From contig NZ_CP014222.1 in assembly GCF_000969645.2 (NCBI RefSeq), positions 496,001 to 560,000 on the forward strand: a stretch of 64,000 nt of DNA. The letters run 5' to 3'. Positions within the stretch are counted from its first letter, which is position 1. Every line of letters begins with the position of its first letter. The notes beneath the pieces were generated by a model, which saw only the letters and a program-made list of their open reading frames with translations, was not told the origin of the DNA and searched no databases. Below, in pieces: positions 8,496 through 17,337 of this stretch. The stretch is from Janthinobacterium sp. B9-8. GTDB taxonomy: Bacteria > Pseudomonadota > Gammaproteobacteria > Burkholderiales > Chitinibacteraceae. A program made the position numbers and the translations under genes.

Positions 8496-9260
8496 TTACT
8501 TAAAAAACTCACTCGGTGCTACGCCAAATTGGCGCTTAAACATGGCGGTAAAAGCGCTGGGGCTGGCGTAGCCGGAATCGAGGGCGATATCAATGACGCG
8601 TTCACCACTGGCTAAGCGCTCCAGTGCTTTTAATAATCTGGCTTGCCGTCGCCATTCGCCAAAGGTCATGCCGGTGCTTTTATTAAAGCGGCGTTGCAGC
8701 GTTCTGGCGTCCACCCCTATTTTGCTCGCCCAATCACTGCTGCTGCGTATATCGTCGGGTGCGGCGAGTAGCTGGTCGCAAATCAGGCGCAGGATTTTGT
8801 CTTCCGGTATCGGCAACACCATGGGCAGGGTGGGAATGCTGATGATTTCGTCGAGCAGCAGCCGGATAATGCGGCCTTCGCGGCTGTCATTTGGATAGGG
8901 CTGATCAAAATTTACCGCCGCCAAGATTAGTTCGCGGAGCAGCGGGGTGATCGCCAATACGCAGCAGGGCAGATTGGGTAGGGCATCGGGGTGGATATAC
9001 ACCGTGCGCATTTCTACAAAAGCCAGCATATGCACCTCATGCCACACACCGGCAGGCAGCCAGATACCACGGTTGGGTGGCACAATCCATTGGCCGTAAG
9101 GCGTAATCACACGCATTACGCCGCTGATGCCATAGAGCAATTGCGCCACTTCGTGCTGGTGCCGAATCGTGCTGGTGCCTGATTCGCGCTCGCCCGATTT
9201 ACCGATCAAGAGTGCATTGCCCAGTTCACGTGGTGGGCCTAAGTTTTGAATCGTCGCCAT
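8496..9260 (-). CDS. AraC-family transcriptional regulator with N-terminal cupin
   Basis: A 254-residue regulator. The N-terminal half is a cupin sensor (RHQHEVAQLLYGISGVMRV, WIVPPNRGIWLPAG). The C-terminal 100 residues form the AraC double helix-turn-helix (DARTLQRRFNKSTGMTF, then IDIALDSGYASPSAFTAMFK). It is divergent from the MFS exporter at 9356, so it is very likely its regulator, acting from the 95-base shared promoter region. This pairing (AraC-cupin plus Fsr-like exporter) is common in proteobacteria. The inducer is unknown. Confidence 0.9.
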   Translation of the reverse strand: MATIQNLGPPRELGNALLIGKSGERESGTSTIRHQHEVAQLLYGISGVMRVITPYGQWIVPPNRGIWLPAGVWHEVHMLAFVEMRTVYIHPDALPNLPCCVLAITPLLRELILAAVNFDQPYPNDSREGRIIRLLLDEIISIPTLPMVLPIPEDKILRLICDQLLAAPDDIRSSSDWASKIGVDARTLQRRFNKSTGMTFGEWRRQARLLKALERLASGERVIDIALDSGYASPSAFTAMFKRQFGVAPSEFFK

Positions 9261-9355
9261 CGTGTCGTTTTTGCAATAGTTGTCGCCTTATCTGCGTAAG
9301 ACAGGCGTGATTAATGACCTTAACATGCATCTATAAAACAACAAAGGTAAATGTC

Positions 9356-10552
9356 ATGACCACGGCAATGATGGAGATCAAGCCAGCGATCGAGGCCACG
9401 CGCTATCGCGTATTAGCAGCAATCAGTAGCGCGCATTTTTTAAATGATATGTTGCAATCCTTAATTCTGGCGCTGTATCCGCTGCTCAAAGGCAGCTATC
9501 ACCTGAGCTTTACCCAGATTGGTTTACTTACGCTCACCTACCAGATTACTGCATCGATTTTGCAGCCGCTGGTGGGCAGCTTTACCGATAAGCATCCGCA
9601 GAAATATGCGCTGGTGGTGGGGATGGGCTTTTCAATGTGCGGGCTGTTATTGCTCTCGCAAGCGGCTACCTTTGGCTTATTGCTATTGGCGGCGGGGCTG
9701 ACTGGCACCGGCTCGGCTATTTTTCATCCCGAATCGTCCCGTGTGGCAAGGTTGGCTTCGGGTGGCAAGCATGGGCTAGCGCAGTCTATTTTTCAGGGGG
9801 GGGGAAACGCGGGTAGTGCTTGCGGGCCTTTGCTTGCTGCGCTGATTGTAATTCCGCTGGGGCAGGGCAGTCTGGCGTGGTTCTCGCCTGCAGCCCTTTT
9901 GGCGATGGCGGTGCTGTGGCAGATTAGTATTTGGAAAGCGCGTCAGCACAAAAACGCAGGCAGTAAGGCACATAGGGCGATTCAGCCTTTGCCGCAGCGC
10001 CAGACGCTCTATGCGATGGCGGTGCTGATTGCCTTGGTTTTTACCAAGTATATCTATATGTCTAGCTTTCACAGCTATTACACATTTTATCTGATCGAGC
10101 GTTTTGCCTTGAGCGCTCAAGCAGCGCAGCTGATGTTGTTTATCTTCTTATTTGGCGTGGCCTTGGGGACGATTTTGGGTGGGCCGATTGGTGATCGGAT
10201 TGGCCGCAAGCGGGTGATCTGGTTTTCTATTTTAGGCTCAGCACCGTTTTCGCTGGCGCTGCCCTATATGGATTTAAACGGCACAATTGCGCTGAGTTTT
10301 ATTATTGGCGTGGTGATGTCATCGGCTTTTTCGGCCATTTTAGTGCTGGCGCAAGAGCTGCTACCGGGCAAGGTGGGCATGGTCTCGGGCTTGTTCTTTG
10401 GGCTTGCCTTTGGTGTGGCGGGCATAGGTGCTGCGGTGATTGGCAGCTTTGCCGATCAATATGGCATTGCCAGCGTTTACCACTTTACGGCATTTTTACC
10501 GCTCGGGGGGATGATTGCCTTGCTCTTGCCTGATATGAAAAAAGCCAGTTGA
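9356..10552 (+). CDS. fsr: MFS transporter, fosmidomycin-resistance (Fsr) type
   Basis: A 398-residue major facilitator with about 12 membrane segments. It resembles fosmidomycin-resistance exporters in the N-terminal SSAHFLNDMLQSLILALYPLL segment, GSAIFHPESSRVAR (the conserved FHPE motif), and GGPIGDRIGRKRVI (MFS motif A in the second half). Start placed at 9356 (ATG after AAAGGTAA) rather than 9314, which has no ribosome site. Presumed function is proton-coupled export of small toxic compounds from the inner membrane. Substrate not determinable. Controlled probably by the divergent AraC gene. Confidence 0.85.
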   Translation: MTTAMMEIKPAIEATRYRVLAAISSAHFLNDMLQSLILALYPLLKGSYHLSFTQIGLLTLTYQITASILQPLVGSFTDKHPQKYALVVGMGFSMCGLLLLSQAATFGLLLLAAGLTGTGSAIFHPESSRVARLASGGKHGLAQSIFQGGGNAGSACGPLLAALIVIPLGQGSLAWFSPAALLAMAVLWQISIWKARQHKNAGSKAHRAIQPLPQRQTLYAMAVLIALVFTKYIYMSSFHSYYTFYLIERFALSAQAAQLMLFIFLFGVALGTILGGPIGDRIGRKRVIWFSILGSAPFSLALPYMDLNGTIALSFIIGVVMSSAFSAILVLAQELLPGKVGMVSGLFFGLAFGVAGIGAAVIGSFADQYGIASVYHFTAFLPLGGMIALLLPDMKKAS

Positions 10553-10564
10553 AGTGACAAGGGG

Positions 10565-10603
10565 AAAGGGGCTGACAGCTTTATGGCTGAAAACGCCCCT
10601 TTT
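10565..10603 (+). terminator. Rho-independent terminator after the MFS gene
   Basis: AAAGGGGC (10565-10572) pairs with GCCCCTTT (10595-10602) around a 22-base loop containing a small inner pairing. It lies 12 bases after the stop codon and ends in TTTT. The following 286 bases up to 10889 hold no gene that I can support. Confidence 0.7.
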
Positions 10604-10889
10604 GTTGCTCTGGTTTCTGCCTTGTTTAAAACACGATGCAAGCCAATTTAAAGTAATCTTGCCATGCCGCTGTAGACCAATAGGTAAAAGGTGCTGGCTG
10701 CAAATCGGATTTTGAATATGCGTTTGATGCGCAAGAAAAGCGTTCAGGACATGCTGGCTTTTTCCCAGACATCCACGGCGCTTTGCCGTCTATGCGCTAT
10801 CACTACGGGCTATTTTGCTTGAGCTATGCTGAACTGAGTAAAATCAACTAGCCCATTTTTATGATGAGCGATGAATACAGAGGTTAGCT

Positions 10890-11702
10890 ATGTTTCAGCA
10901 AAGAGCTGCAATGTATCTGATTGGTTTTTTGATGACATTGCCGAGCATCTCTATGGCGGCTACCCCATGCTCCCGACCATTTATTGTGGCGGCAAGCCCG
11001 CTTAGTATTTTTATGGAAGTGGATGATGCAGATCGCGTTACGGGCGTGGTGCCTGATTTTCTGGCTGAGATCACTAAAGCCACGGGGTGCCAGTTTATTT
11101 ATGAAGTGATGCCCAGAATACGTGCGCTGCGCATGTTTGAATCCGGGAAAATTGATTTAATTGCAGCATCAAGAACCGCAACGCGGGATGCAATCGCAGA
11201 CTATATCAATGTTATTTCTGAGCAACCTAGTTTAATTGTATTAAAAGAGCGCCCGAATGGCGGAGAGCCTCTCGATGATTTAATGCAGGGCAAATTAACA
11301 GTGAATGTGGTAAGAGGTTTTGATACAGGACCGGAATATAGGGAGCTGCTTGCTAAATTGCGCCAGAAAAATCAATTAGAAGACGTATTAGATACCGATG
11401 TGATTGCACGTAAAATGCTTGAGAAAAGATGCGATGCCACCATTGTGGGTACAGCTACCTTTGCCAAATCGATTGAGAAATTTAATCTGGCATCTAAATT
11501 ACAAGCGATACCCATGGAATCTCTGCCGCTGACTTATTCGGGGTTTTATTTCTCTAAAACCAGCATAAAAGAAAAAGACAGATTACTATTAATGGCTGAA
11601 TTTAATTCAAGCTTGAAAGCGGGTAAGTTGAAAGATATTTTTATGAAAAGAGTTAAAAATATGAGCGAGTTTTATCATTCTATTTCGTTCGAAAAACCAT
11701 GA
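10890..11702 (+). CDS. Periplasmic solute-binding protein (SBP_bac_3-like), orphan
   Basis: A 270-residue protein with a signal peptide (cleavage after SMAA near residue 24), then a type II periplasmic-binding fold: the early DADRVTGVVPDFLAEI and FESGKIDLIAASRT segments are typical of the amino-acid-binding/GltI superfamily. There is no ABC permease or ATPase nearby, so it may act as a stand-alone sensor or chemotaxis-related binding protein. A distant paralogue is at 13556-14329 on the other strand. Its last 28 bases overlap the end of the convergent yjbR gene. Confidence 0.8.
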   Translation: MFQQRAAMYLIGFLMTLPSISMAATPCSRPFIVAASPLSIFMEVDDADRVTGVVPDFLAEITKATGCQFIYEVMPRIRALRMFESGKIDLIAASRTATRDAIADYINVISEQPSLIVLKERPNGGEPLDDLMQGKLTVNVVRGFDTGPEYRELLAKLRQKNQLEDVLDTDVIARKMLEKRCDATIVGTATFAKSIEKFNLASKLQAIPMESLPLTYSGFYFSKTSIKEKDRLLLMAEFNSSLKAGKLKDIFMKRVKNMSEFYHSISFEKP

Positions 11703-12052
11703 ATGATGATTGCCTGTGCTTTTTTACTTAGGCTGCTGAATGCTTTTTGGTATGAGCTATCAATCAGTGTTTTTATCAGATTACTTTCTTGTAATTCAAC
11801 ATTAATAATACTGATCCAGTGAAAGCGCTGCATATAGCGGGCGGGCTTGATTCCCGCTTGATCGGTTAATTCTAAAAAACGTTCCGCACCTACTCGAATA
11901 CTGAAACGCCATTGTTCTGGCTGGCTGGTTTTAAAATAGGCAAATTGCTTATCGCCAACATAAAAAACTAAAACATTAGAAGGGGCGGAAAATTCATTTT
12001 CGCTTACCCCGGCGAGCGATCGGCAATAGTCTTTTGTGGCTTTGATATTCAT
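11675..12052 (-). CDS. MmcQ/YjbR family protein
   Basis: A 125-residue cytoplasmic protein of the MmcQ/YjbR (DUF419) family, which has a CyaY-like fold and is often described as DNA-binding on structural grounds. The family pattern is intact: an N-terminal DYCRSLAGVSE, a central FYVGDKQFAYF strand, the WRFSIRVGAERFLELTDQ segment, then PARYMQRFHWISI and a helical tail. The molecular role is not established. The 3' end overlaps that of the solute-binding protein gene on the plus strand by 28 bases. Confidence 0.85.
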   Translation of the reverse strand: MNIKATKDYCRSLAGVSENEFSAPSNVLVFYVGDKQFAYFKTSQPEQWRFSIRVGAERFLELTDQAGIKPARYMQRFHWISIINVELQESNLIKTLIDSSYQKAFSSLSKKAQAIIIHGFSNEIE

Positions 12053-12119
12053 GATTGGCTATCCAGGGATTGCCCGTTCTGCTTTGGGCTAGAAAACAGA
12101 ACGGCTGATTAGGTAGAAA

Positions 12120-12938
12120 TTAGAGGGTAGGCGTGGGTTTTACCGGTGCTAATTTCGCAGGGATATTTAGTAGCTTATCTACTGTTGTAAATTGATAGCC
12201 TTGTTTTCTTAGCACAGGAATCAGGCGTGATGTGGCCATGATGGTGGGCTTACGGCCACGGCCACCAGAATCGTGCATTAATACAATTGCTTCCGGGTGG
12301 ATATATTGCTTGATTACGTTTTCTATGGCGTTGCTAGCTAGCTCGTCCATTTTGTTTTGGTAAGTATGAAACCAATCGGCACTATCTACCGACCATAAAA
12401 TGGCTTTCATGCCTTTATCCCGCAGGCTTTTAATTTGGCTATCGTTTAAAAAGCCATAGGGTGGCCGCATCATACTGGGCTGAAACCCGACTACTTTTTG
12501 GTAGGCTTGCTGGGTTCTTTCAATCTGATCTTTCCACCAGACACCGTTTTCTTCCAGTTTGCTTAAATCGGGGTGGTTATAGCTGTGGTTAGCCAGCGTA
12601 TGCCCTTCGGCCAGCGCACGGCGTACGGTATCGGGAAACTGCTCAATCTGGCTGCCTTGCCAGAAAAACGTGGCTTTTACATTCTCTTTTTTGAGTAAAT
12701 CAAGCAGGGCGGGGGTATCCAAGCTGGGGCCGTCGTCAAAAGTGAATGCAATTTCTTTACGCTCTCCCAGACCTTCCAGAAAGTAAGTATCTGCAAATTC
12801 TTTGGCTTGCCTGTCTAATACTGCCGGTGGTACTTGGCCCCAGTTTTCCACAAAAGGCGTGCGTAGCCGGGGCGGCGTTTGCGCTTGAGCAGTGCCTACA
12901 GTAAGCAGAGCGCCCATCATCATGCTGATATATTTCAT
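12120..12938 (-). CDS. Secreted polysaccharide deacetylase (NodB homology, CE4)
   Basis: A 272-residue protein with a signal peptide (ending AQA near residue 19) when started at 12938. The longer in-frame extension to 13049 has no signal sequence and would run towards the acetyltransferase gene. The NodB motifs are present: AFTFDDGP (motif 1, catalytic Asp-Asp), HTLANHSYNHPDL (motif 2, zinc histidines), MRPPYGFLN (motif 3), LWSVDSADW (motif 4) and IVLMHDSG (motif 5). It probably deacetylates an N-acetylated polysaccharide (peptidoglycan, chitin oligomer or exopolysaccharide) in the periplasm or outside the cell. A hairpin without a clear T-tract (CCGTTCTG / CAGAACGG, 12074-12104) follows it. 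Confidence 0.9.
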   Translation of the reverse strand: MKYISMMMGALLTVGTAQAQTPPRLRTPFVENWGQVPPAVLDRQAKEFADTYFLEGLGERKEIAFTFDDGPSLDTPALLDLLKKENVKATFFWQGSQIEQFPDTVRRALAEGHTLANHSYNHPDLSKLEENGVWWKDQIERTQQAYQKVVGFQPSMMRPPYGFLNDSQIKSLRDKGMKAILWSVDSADWFHTYQNKMDELASNAIENVIKQYIHPEAIVLMHDSGGRGRKPTIMATSRLIPVLRKQGYQFTTVDKLLNIPAKLAPVKPTPTL

Positions 12939-12978
12939 ATTTGATCCTTTGAGTTGGGTTTTACGGGCAGCGCTTAGC

Positions 12979-13500
12979 TCAATCATGGGCTGTGCTGAAT
13001 TTGTAGTAATACACCGTGGGCTGCAGTGTGCCATCGGGGCTGGCTGCATAGTCGGGGATTTCTCCCACTCGTTGCCAGCCTAGGTGGCGGTAAATGGTTT
13101 CTGCCAGCGAGCCCGCTTCCGTATCCAGCACCAGCAAGCTGCGTCCAAGCTGGTGCGCAAAGGATTCGGCGGCCCTCATCAGCAGGCTGGAAATACCCTG
13201 GCCACGGTGCTCGCTAAGTACAAATAGTTTTTGGATTTCGGCCCGATGGCTGCCATTTTGCTTAGTACAGGTCGAAAGCTGTACCGATCCCACTACCTTG
13301 CCTTGCTCTTTTGCTACCCATAGATAAAGCCCGTCATCCAGTGATAAGTAAACATGCTCCCAGTATTGCCTTGCATCCTCCGGGGATAGGGGCGCAAGAA
13401 AACCAACCGATGCCCCGCCATGTACGGCATCGCTCAAGAGTTGGCACAAGCCTGTGAGCAAGGACTGATCTGTAGAGCGGATTGCAGTAAGCGTGATCAT
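12979..13500 (-). CDS. GNAT-family N-acetyltransferase
   Basis: A 173-residue cytoplasmic acyl-CoA N-acyltransferase. GNAT motif A is seen in AEIQKLFVLSEHRGQGISS (the RGQGIS loop binds CoA pyrophosphate), followed by the ETIYRHLGWQRVGEIP ending characteristic of small-molecule acetyltransferases. Substrate unknown. It lies 40 bases upstream of the deacetylase gene on the same strand and may share its transcript. Confidence 0.88.
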   Translation of the reverse strand: MITLTAIRSTDQSLLTGLCQLLSDAVHGGASVGFLAPLSPEDARQYWEHVYLSLDDGLYLWVAKEQGKVVGSVQLSTCTKQNGSHRAEIQKLFVLSEHRGQGISSLLMRAAESFAHQLGRSLLVLDTEAGSLAETIYRHLGWQRVGEIPDYAASPDGTLQPTVYYYKFSTAHD

Positions 13501-13555
13501 GCTGATGGCCTGTGATTAAAATGACCTTACTATTTTTAAATAAGCAATTCATTGA

Positions 13556-14329
13556 TCATGAATGCCGCTCGTTTTTAAATTCGGCTAAATAGCGTTGCTT
13601 TAAGGTATTAAGACGGCCATCTCGTTTTATTTTATGAAGCGCACGATTCATTCGCTGCACAATGGCTGGATCCGTACGCAGGCTGATGCCAAACCAATAA
13701 TCTGGCTGTCTCATCACCAGCTGCACCGGTACAATATCATTTTGAATGCCAAGTTTCTCGGCATTGAAGTTTGCAGCCCAATCCAGTGAGAGTAATAAAT
13801 CAAATCGTGCATATTTAAATTTACGCATATTAATTTCATCATCTAAGGCTAAATCAAGCTTATTGGTATCAAACCCCAAGCGAATTAAATTTTCGCTCGC
13901 TGCAGATTCGCGCACCACACCAATATTGTAAGCACGGGCATCATCCAGCTTTTTGATCACAATATCTGTGCGCTGGGATAAACGATAAAGCATGATACTG
14001 CGCGGGCTAATCGGGCCCAGCCACTGAAATTGCGATTCACGCTCAGGTGTGCGTACCAGTGAATAAATCACAGTGTTGTCTTCTTCTTTAGCTCTTTTAT
14101 AAGCACGAGGCCAGGGCAGGATTTCTTTTTTTATCTGAATTTTTGCTTCAAGTGCAATTAAATCGAGTAATTCACTGGAAAAACCAAGCACTTTGCCATT
14201 TTTTTCATAATTTAATGGCGGCAGATATTCAGTTACTGCCTTGAGCTGATCAGCTGCTTGGGCTGAAAGTAGGCTGGTTTGTAGAATAAACAGGCAAAGA
14301 AAATAGCGTATGTTTTTAGATATAGCCAT
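13556..14329 (-). CDS. Periplasmic solute-binding protein (SBP_bac_3-like), orphan
   Basis: A 257-residue protein with a signal peptide (ending SAQA near residue 25), then the bacterial extracellular solute-binding family 3 fold: VTEYLPPLNYEKNGKVLGFSS at the start, and the PERESQFQWLGPI segment often seen in members acting without transporters. The C-terminal LHKIKRDGRLNTLKQRYL is the usual final helix. There are no ABC transporter partners. Similar in type to the product of 10890-11702 but clearly diverged. Confidence 0.82.
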   Translation of the reverse strand: MAISKNIRYFLCLFILQTSLLSAQAADQLKAVTEYLPPLNYEKNGKVLGFSSELLDLIALEAKIQIKKEILPWPRAYKRAKEEDNTVIYSLVRTPERESQFQWLGPISPRSIMLYRLSQRTDIVIKKLDDARAYNIGVVRESAASENLIRLGFDTNKLDLALDDEINMRKFKYARFDLLLSLDWAANFNAEKLGIQNDIVPVQLVMRQPDYWFGISLRTDPAIVQRMNRALHKIKRDGRLNTLKQRYLAEFKNERHS

Positions 14330-14585
14330 ATCGACTCATCAAGTGCTAGCCCTGTTCGATAGAAGAGGAGTGAGGCTTTTCTGATTAAATATTAATCAGA
14401 AAAATCATTCTGTTCTGAGGCATTTATATAAATATATTGCATGCTGGTGAAGCTGAGGTGTTGGTCGCGATAAATTAAGGTAATGATATAAGGCGCGTGG
14501 GCTCTAAGAACACACGCACCCTAAGTACTATATTTTGATTAGAAACCACTTAAGCTGATTCGTTCCTAATCTTACAATAGCTATT

Positions 14586-15236
14586 TTATCCTGCAAAAAT
14601 ATTTTGCTCAAAAATAGTGCCGCATGCCTTAGCTGCGGCCGTTAATTTTTCTTTTAGTAATGATGCATTATTCGCGGTAAGTTGATCATAACTTGCAGCT
14701 GTTTTTTCATCATCTGATACGTAAGTGCATGGAACTTGAGCAATTATTTTTCCATCTACTGGATCAAGCAAACGGGCACGAGCACTGTAAATCACTCTGT
14801 AGTGCGTCCAATTAGTTGGAAAGTAGTTAAATGTCCAGCCCAGCGTTTTGACATCAAACACTAAGCTACCTGCCTCTACTGTCTTTTTTATTTCATTCGT
14901 TGAATCATCACTTAAATTAATAACTTCTTTGATTTCTTTTGATTTCAAGCGATCAGCTAGTTTATTTTTAAGTTCTTTGGTAAGCATCACTGCAGGGTCA
15001 TCAATATTATTATTTTTAACTAGGTCATTGCCCGCTGAAACCATAGCAATTACGCCTAAAACGCCAAACATGGCTTTCTCGGGCGTAGACGCAATAAAGT
15101 CAGGTTTTTCGTAGTTGACGGTGGTTAACGTTTTTCCATTGATTGAGCTTATTTTTTCAGGCGATGCTTTGATCATTTCAACAGATGCACAACCGGTCAT
15201 CATGAGCAGAGAGATAAGAACAGCTAATTTCTTCAT
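14586..15236 (-). CDS. Putative lipoprotein of unknown function
   Basis: A 216-residue protein with a lipoprotein signal (LMMTGC, Cys16), so predicted to be membrane-anchored in the periplasm or outer membrane. The rest has no domain I recognise. A small hydrophobic stretch (MFGVLGVIAMVSAG, about residues 57-70) is followed by a charged helix with many Lys and Asp, and two cysteines occur in the last third (VPCTYV, KACGTIF). Monocistronic by position, with a 250-base intergenic region upstream. No function proposed. Confidence 0.7.
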   Translation of the reverse strand: MKKLAVLISLLMMTGCASVEMIKASPEKISSINGKTLTTVNYEKPDFIASTPEKAMFGVLGVIAMVSAGNDLVKNNNIDDPAVMLTKELKNKLADRLKSKEIKEVINLSDDSTNEIKKTVEAGSLVFDVKTLGWTFNYFPTNWTHYRVIYSARARLLDPVDGKIIAQVPCTYVSDDEKTAASYDQLTANNASLLKEKLTAAAKACGTIFEQNIFAG

Positions 15237-15403
15237 TAAATTTCTCGTAGGGGTTAGACAAGGTAAGTTTTTTTAGAACGTTGTCATTATTTCATTTTTT
15301 GAGTTGCTAAGGATTACTTTTTAAAAAATAATTTTAAATTATGCTGAATTTAAGTAAGTCATTTTTTGTAACGAAATTTCTATTAAACGATATCGCCGCA
15401 GAT

Positions 15404-15431
15404 AAAAAAGCACGGCTAAGCGTGCTTTTTT
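15404..15431 (-). terminator. Rho-independent terminator for the heme-uptake operon
   Basis: An AAAAAAGCACG arm and a CGTGCTTTTTT arm enclose a six-base loop. On the minus strand the hairpin is followed by a T-tract, 57 bases beyond the stop of the TonB fusion gene. By symmetry it could work in both directions. Confidence 0.85.
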
Positions 15432-15487
15432 ATAAATGAATCAATGCCTTATTTTTATTTTGAATTTTGATCTAATTCAAGGTTTAA

Positions 15488-16630
15488 TCAATTTTCAATA
15501 AAAAACTCAAACGGCACCAGTAGTTCCAGCTCTTCAGGTCGATCGGCGGGGATGCGGGGGAGGGGGGCTGCGCGGTTGAGGGCTTCCATGGCGGCCTTGT
15601 CGAGCGCAGGCACGCCAGAGCTGCGCTCTAGTTTGGCCGAGAGCACTTGCCCTTCACGATTAATCAGAATACGCAAATAGACCACGCCCTCAAAGCCGCG
15701 CATACGGGCGGCGGTGGGGTAGCGGCGAAAGCGCTCTAGGCGGGCAAGCACTTTGCCTTCCCAGCTATTACTGCCGCCGCTGGCTTGTTGCTGAGAGGCG
15801 GGAGGGGCTGCCGGGGCTGCGGCGATAGCTGCGGTTTTATTCAGCGGGCCCACTTCTTTACTGCTGGCTTGCTCGCTGGCTTTTTTCTCAGGCTGAGCCG
15901 AGGCTGAAAGCGTTGATTCGGCCAGCGTTTTGCTTACAATCTGCTCACTCGGCTGAGGTATGGCCTTGGGGGTGGGCTTGGCTTCTTTGGGCGCTTGCTT
16001 GGCCGCTGCCTGGCTGACGTGTTTGGCTTCGGTTTGCTCAAGTGGAATGGCTGGCGCTGCGGCCTGTAGCAGGGTGACTTCCATTTTTTCGCTGGCAAAT
16101 TTGGGGCTGACTGGTGTGCTGGCCCAGTTGCTTACAAAATAGCTGAGCAGGCCCAGATGCAGCAAGAGGCTGATGACAAGGCTGCGTTTTAAACCTTGCT
16201 CTACTGATTGTTGAGTACAGGGAGTGGCGGCAGGTTTTGCTTCATCATTTGCTAGATCGGGGCGGCGGATGATGTAAATAGCAACCATAAGCTCGCACAG
16301 AGCGACGCTTGCCACGGCCCATTTGGGGACGGGGGAGAAGGCTAGCACGATCAGCCCCAGCAACATGCCGAGGCAGGCCAAAATTTTAGCCCGCTTCGGT
16401 ATAGCACGATGCTCCCGCCAGGCGCGAAGCGACGGGCCAAAACGCGGATGCTGCAGCAGCCATTGTTCAAGGCGTGGTGATGATTTGCTAAAGCAAGCCA
16501 GTGCCAGCAGCAAGAAAACAGTGGTGGGCATAACGGGTAAAAATGCACCGATAATACCCAGCAGCACCATTAAGCCACCAAGCACAAGATAGGCCCAGCG
16601 TAATGGCGCATGCAGTCCGCGTTGATGCAT
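15488..16630 (-). CDS. DUF454 (YbaN-like) - TonB fusion protein
   Basis: A single 380-residue frame joins two normally separate proteins. Residues 1 to about 120 form a DUF454/YbaN-like membrane domain (GIIGAFLPVMPTTVFLLLA, then CFSKSSPRLEQWLLQHP). Residues 148-170 form a TonB-type anchor helix with the Ser154-LLL-His158 pair equivalent to Ser16/His20 of E. coli TonB. An Ala/Pro/Lys-rich periplasmic spacer (about 180-280) follows, and the C-terminal TonB domain has the YPTAARMRGFEG start. It would energise the heme receptor encoded upstream using the proton-motive force; no exbB/exbD gene is in view. Its ATG overlaps the heme oxygenase stop codon (TAATG). DUF454 genes are often next to heme oxygenase genes, which makes the fusion sensible. 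Confidence 0.88.
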   Translation of the reverse strand: MHQRGLHAPLRWAYLVLGGLMVLLGIIGAFLPVMPTTVFLLLALACFSKSSPRLEQWLLQHPRFGPSLRAWREHRAIPKRAKILACLGMLLGLIVLAFSPVPKWAVASVALCELMVAIYIIRRPDLANDEAKPAATPCTQQSVEQGLKRSLVISLLLHLGLLSYFVSNWASTPVSPKFASEKMEVTLLQAAAPAIPLEQTEAKHVSQAAAKQAPKEAKPTPKAIPQPSEQIVSKTLAESTLSASAQPEKKASEQASSKEVGPLNKTAAIAAAPAAPPASQQQASGGSNSWEGKVLARLERFRRYPTAARMRGFEGVVYLRILINREGQVLSAKLERSSGVPALDKAAMEALNRAAPLPRIPADRPEELELLVPFEFFIEN

Positions 16631-17211
16631 TAATACACCTGATCTAAATGGTTATTCATGCGGGTGAAAGCGGCCTTGGCACCGGCTACTGCGCGTGCTT
16701 CTTCGGTCGCGCTTAAGGCAATGCCATCAAGTACAGCTACAAATTCGCGCCAGTTTTTAGCGCGCCCTTCTGGTGCTCCGGCTAAGTGACGAGCACCAAA
16801 CTCTTCGGACAAGCCTAAGCTTGCCGCCATTTTTAATAAAATAGCCGCGCCAAGTTTAGAGCCTTCGGTGACATACATCCAGCCCAAAGCGGTGGGAATA
16901 TCTTGAGTATGTGCAAGGGTGGGCAAAGTATCGTGTGCCGGCAGGCTGCGTTCTAAGTCGGTGATATCGGCAGCAATGCGATCATAGCGGCGGCGCTCGG
17001 CTAGATCAGGAAAAAGGGCGGCCAGCTGTGCGTTGTCATAAAGCGGATCGCAATCACGCAGAAAGCCATACTGGGCAATCAGAAAGCGGGCGTAGTTATC
17101 ACGGCTTGCAAATGGCTTATTGGCCATGATGCGCTTATCCAGCTGATCGTGTGTGTCAGTCGTTAAGGCTTTAAGTTGTTGGGTACGGCTTAATTCGGCA
17201 ACAGCATTCAT
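16630..17211 (-). CDS. hemO: Biliverdin-producing heme oxygenase (HemO/PigA type)
   Basis: A 193-residue cytoplasmic enzyme that opens heme to biliverdin, CO and free iron. The HemO/BphO-family pattern is visible: an N-terminal THDQLDKRI with the likely proximal heme-ligand histidine, RDNYARFLIAQYGF, then GWMYVTEGSKLGAAIL forming the distal-helix region. The length is typical. It lies between the TonB-dependent receptor gene (126 bases upstream) and the TonB fusion gene (1-base overlap), so iron released from imported heme is its obvious job. Likely iron-repressed via Fur with the rest of the locus. Confidence 0.93.
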   Translation of the reverse strand: MNAVAELSRTQQLKALTTDTHDQLDKRIMANKPFASRDNYARFLIAQYGFLRDCDPLYDNAQLAALFPDLAERRRYDRIAADITDLERSLPAHDTLPTLAHTQDIPTALGWMYVTEGSKLGAAILLKMAASLGLSEEFGARHLAGAPEGRAKNWREFVAVLDGIALSATEEARAVAGAKAAFTRMNNHLDQVY

Positions 17212-17337
17212 AGTGGTTTGTTTACTCTAGTCATAAAGGTTGATTGATATTTAAAAATTGCTACAGGGCGGTGCAGTTTTATGCCCGCCCTATAGAAATG
17301 CTTAAGCTTGCCCAATGGCCGAGACAAGCAAAACGGT

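Noticed and set aside
9261..9355. Imperfect palindrome around TCGCCTTATCTGCGTAAGACAGGCG in the araC/fsr gap as a regulator site
   Set aside because: AraC proteins bind direct repeats, and symmetry is broken at several positions; not strong enough to list.
12074..12104. Hairpin CCGTTCTG / CAGAACGG after the deacetylase gene as a terminator
   Set aside because: Good stem but 15-base loop and no T-tract on either strand; mentioned only in the gene entry.
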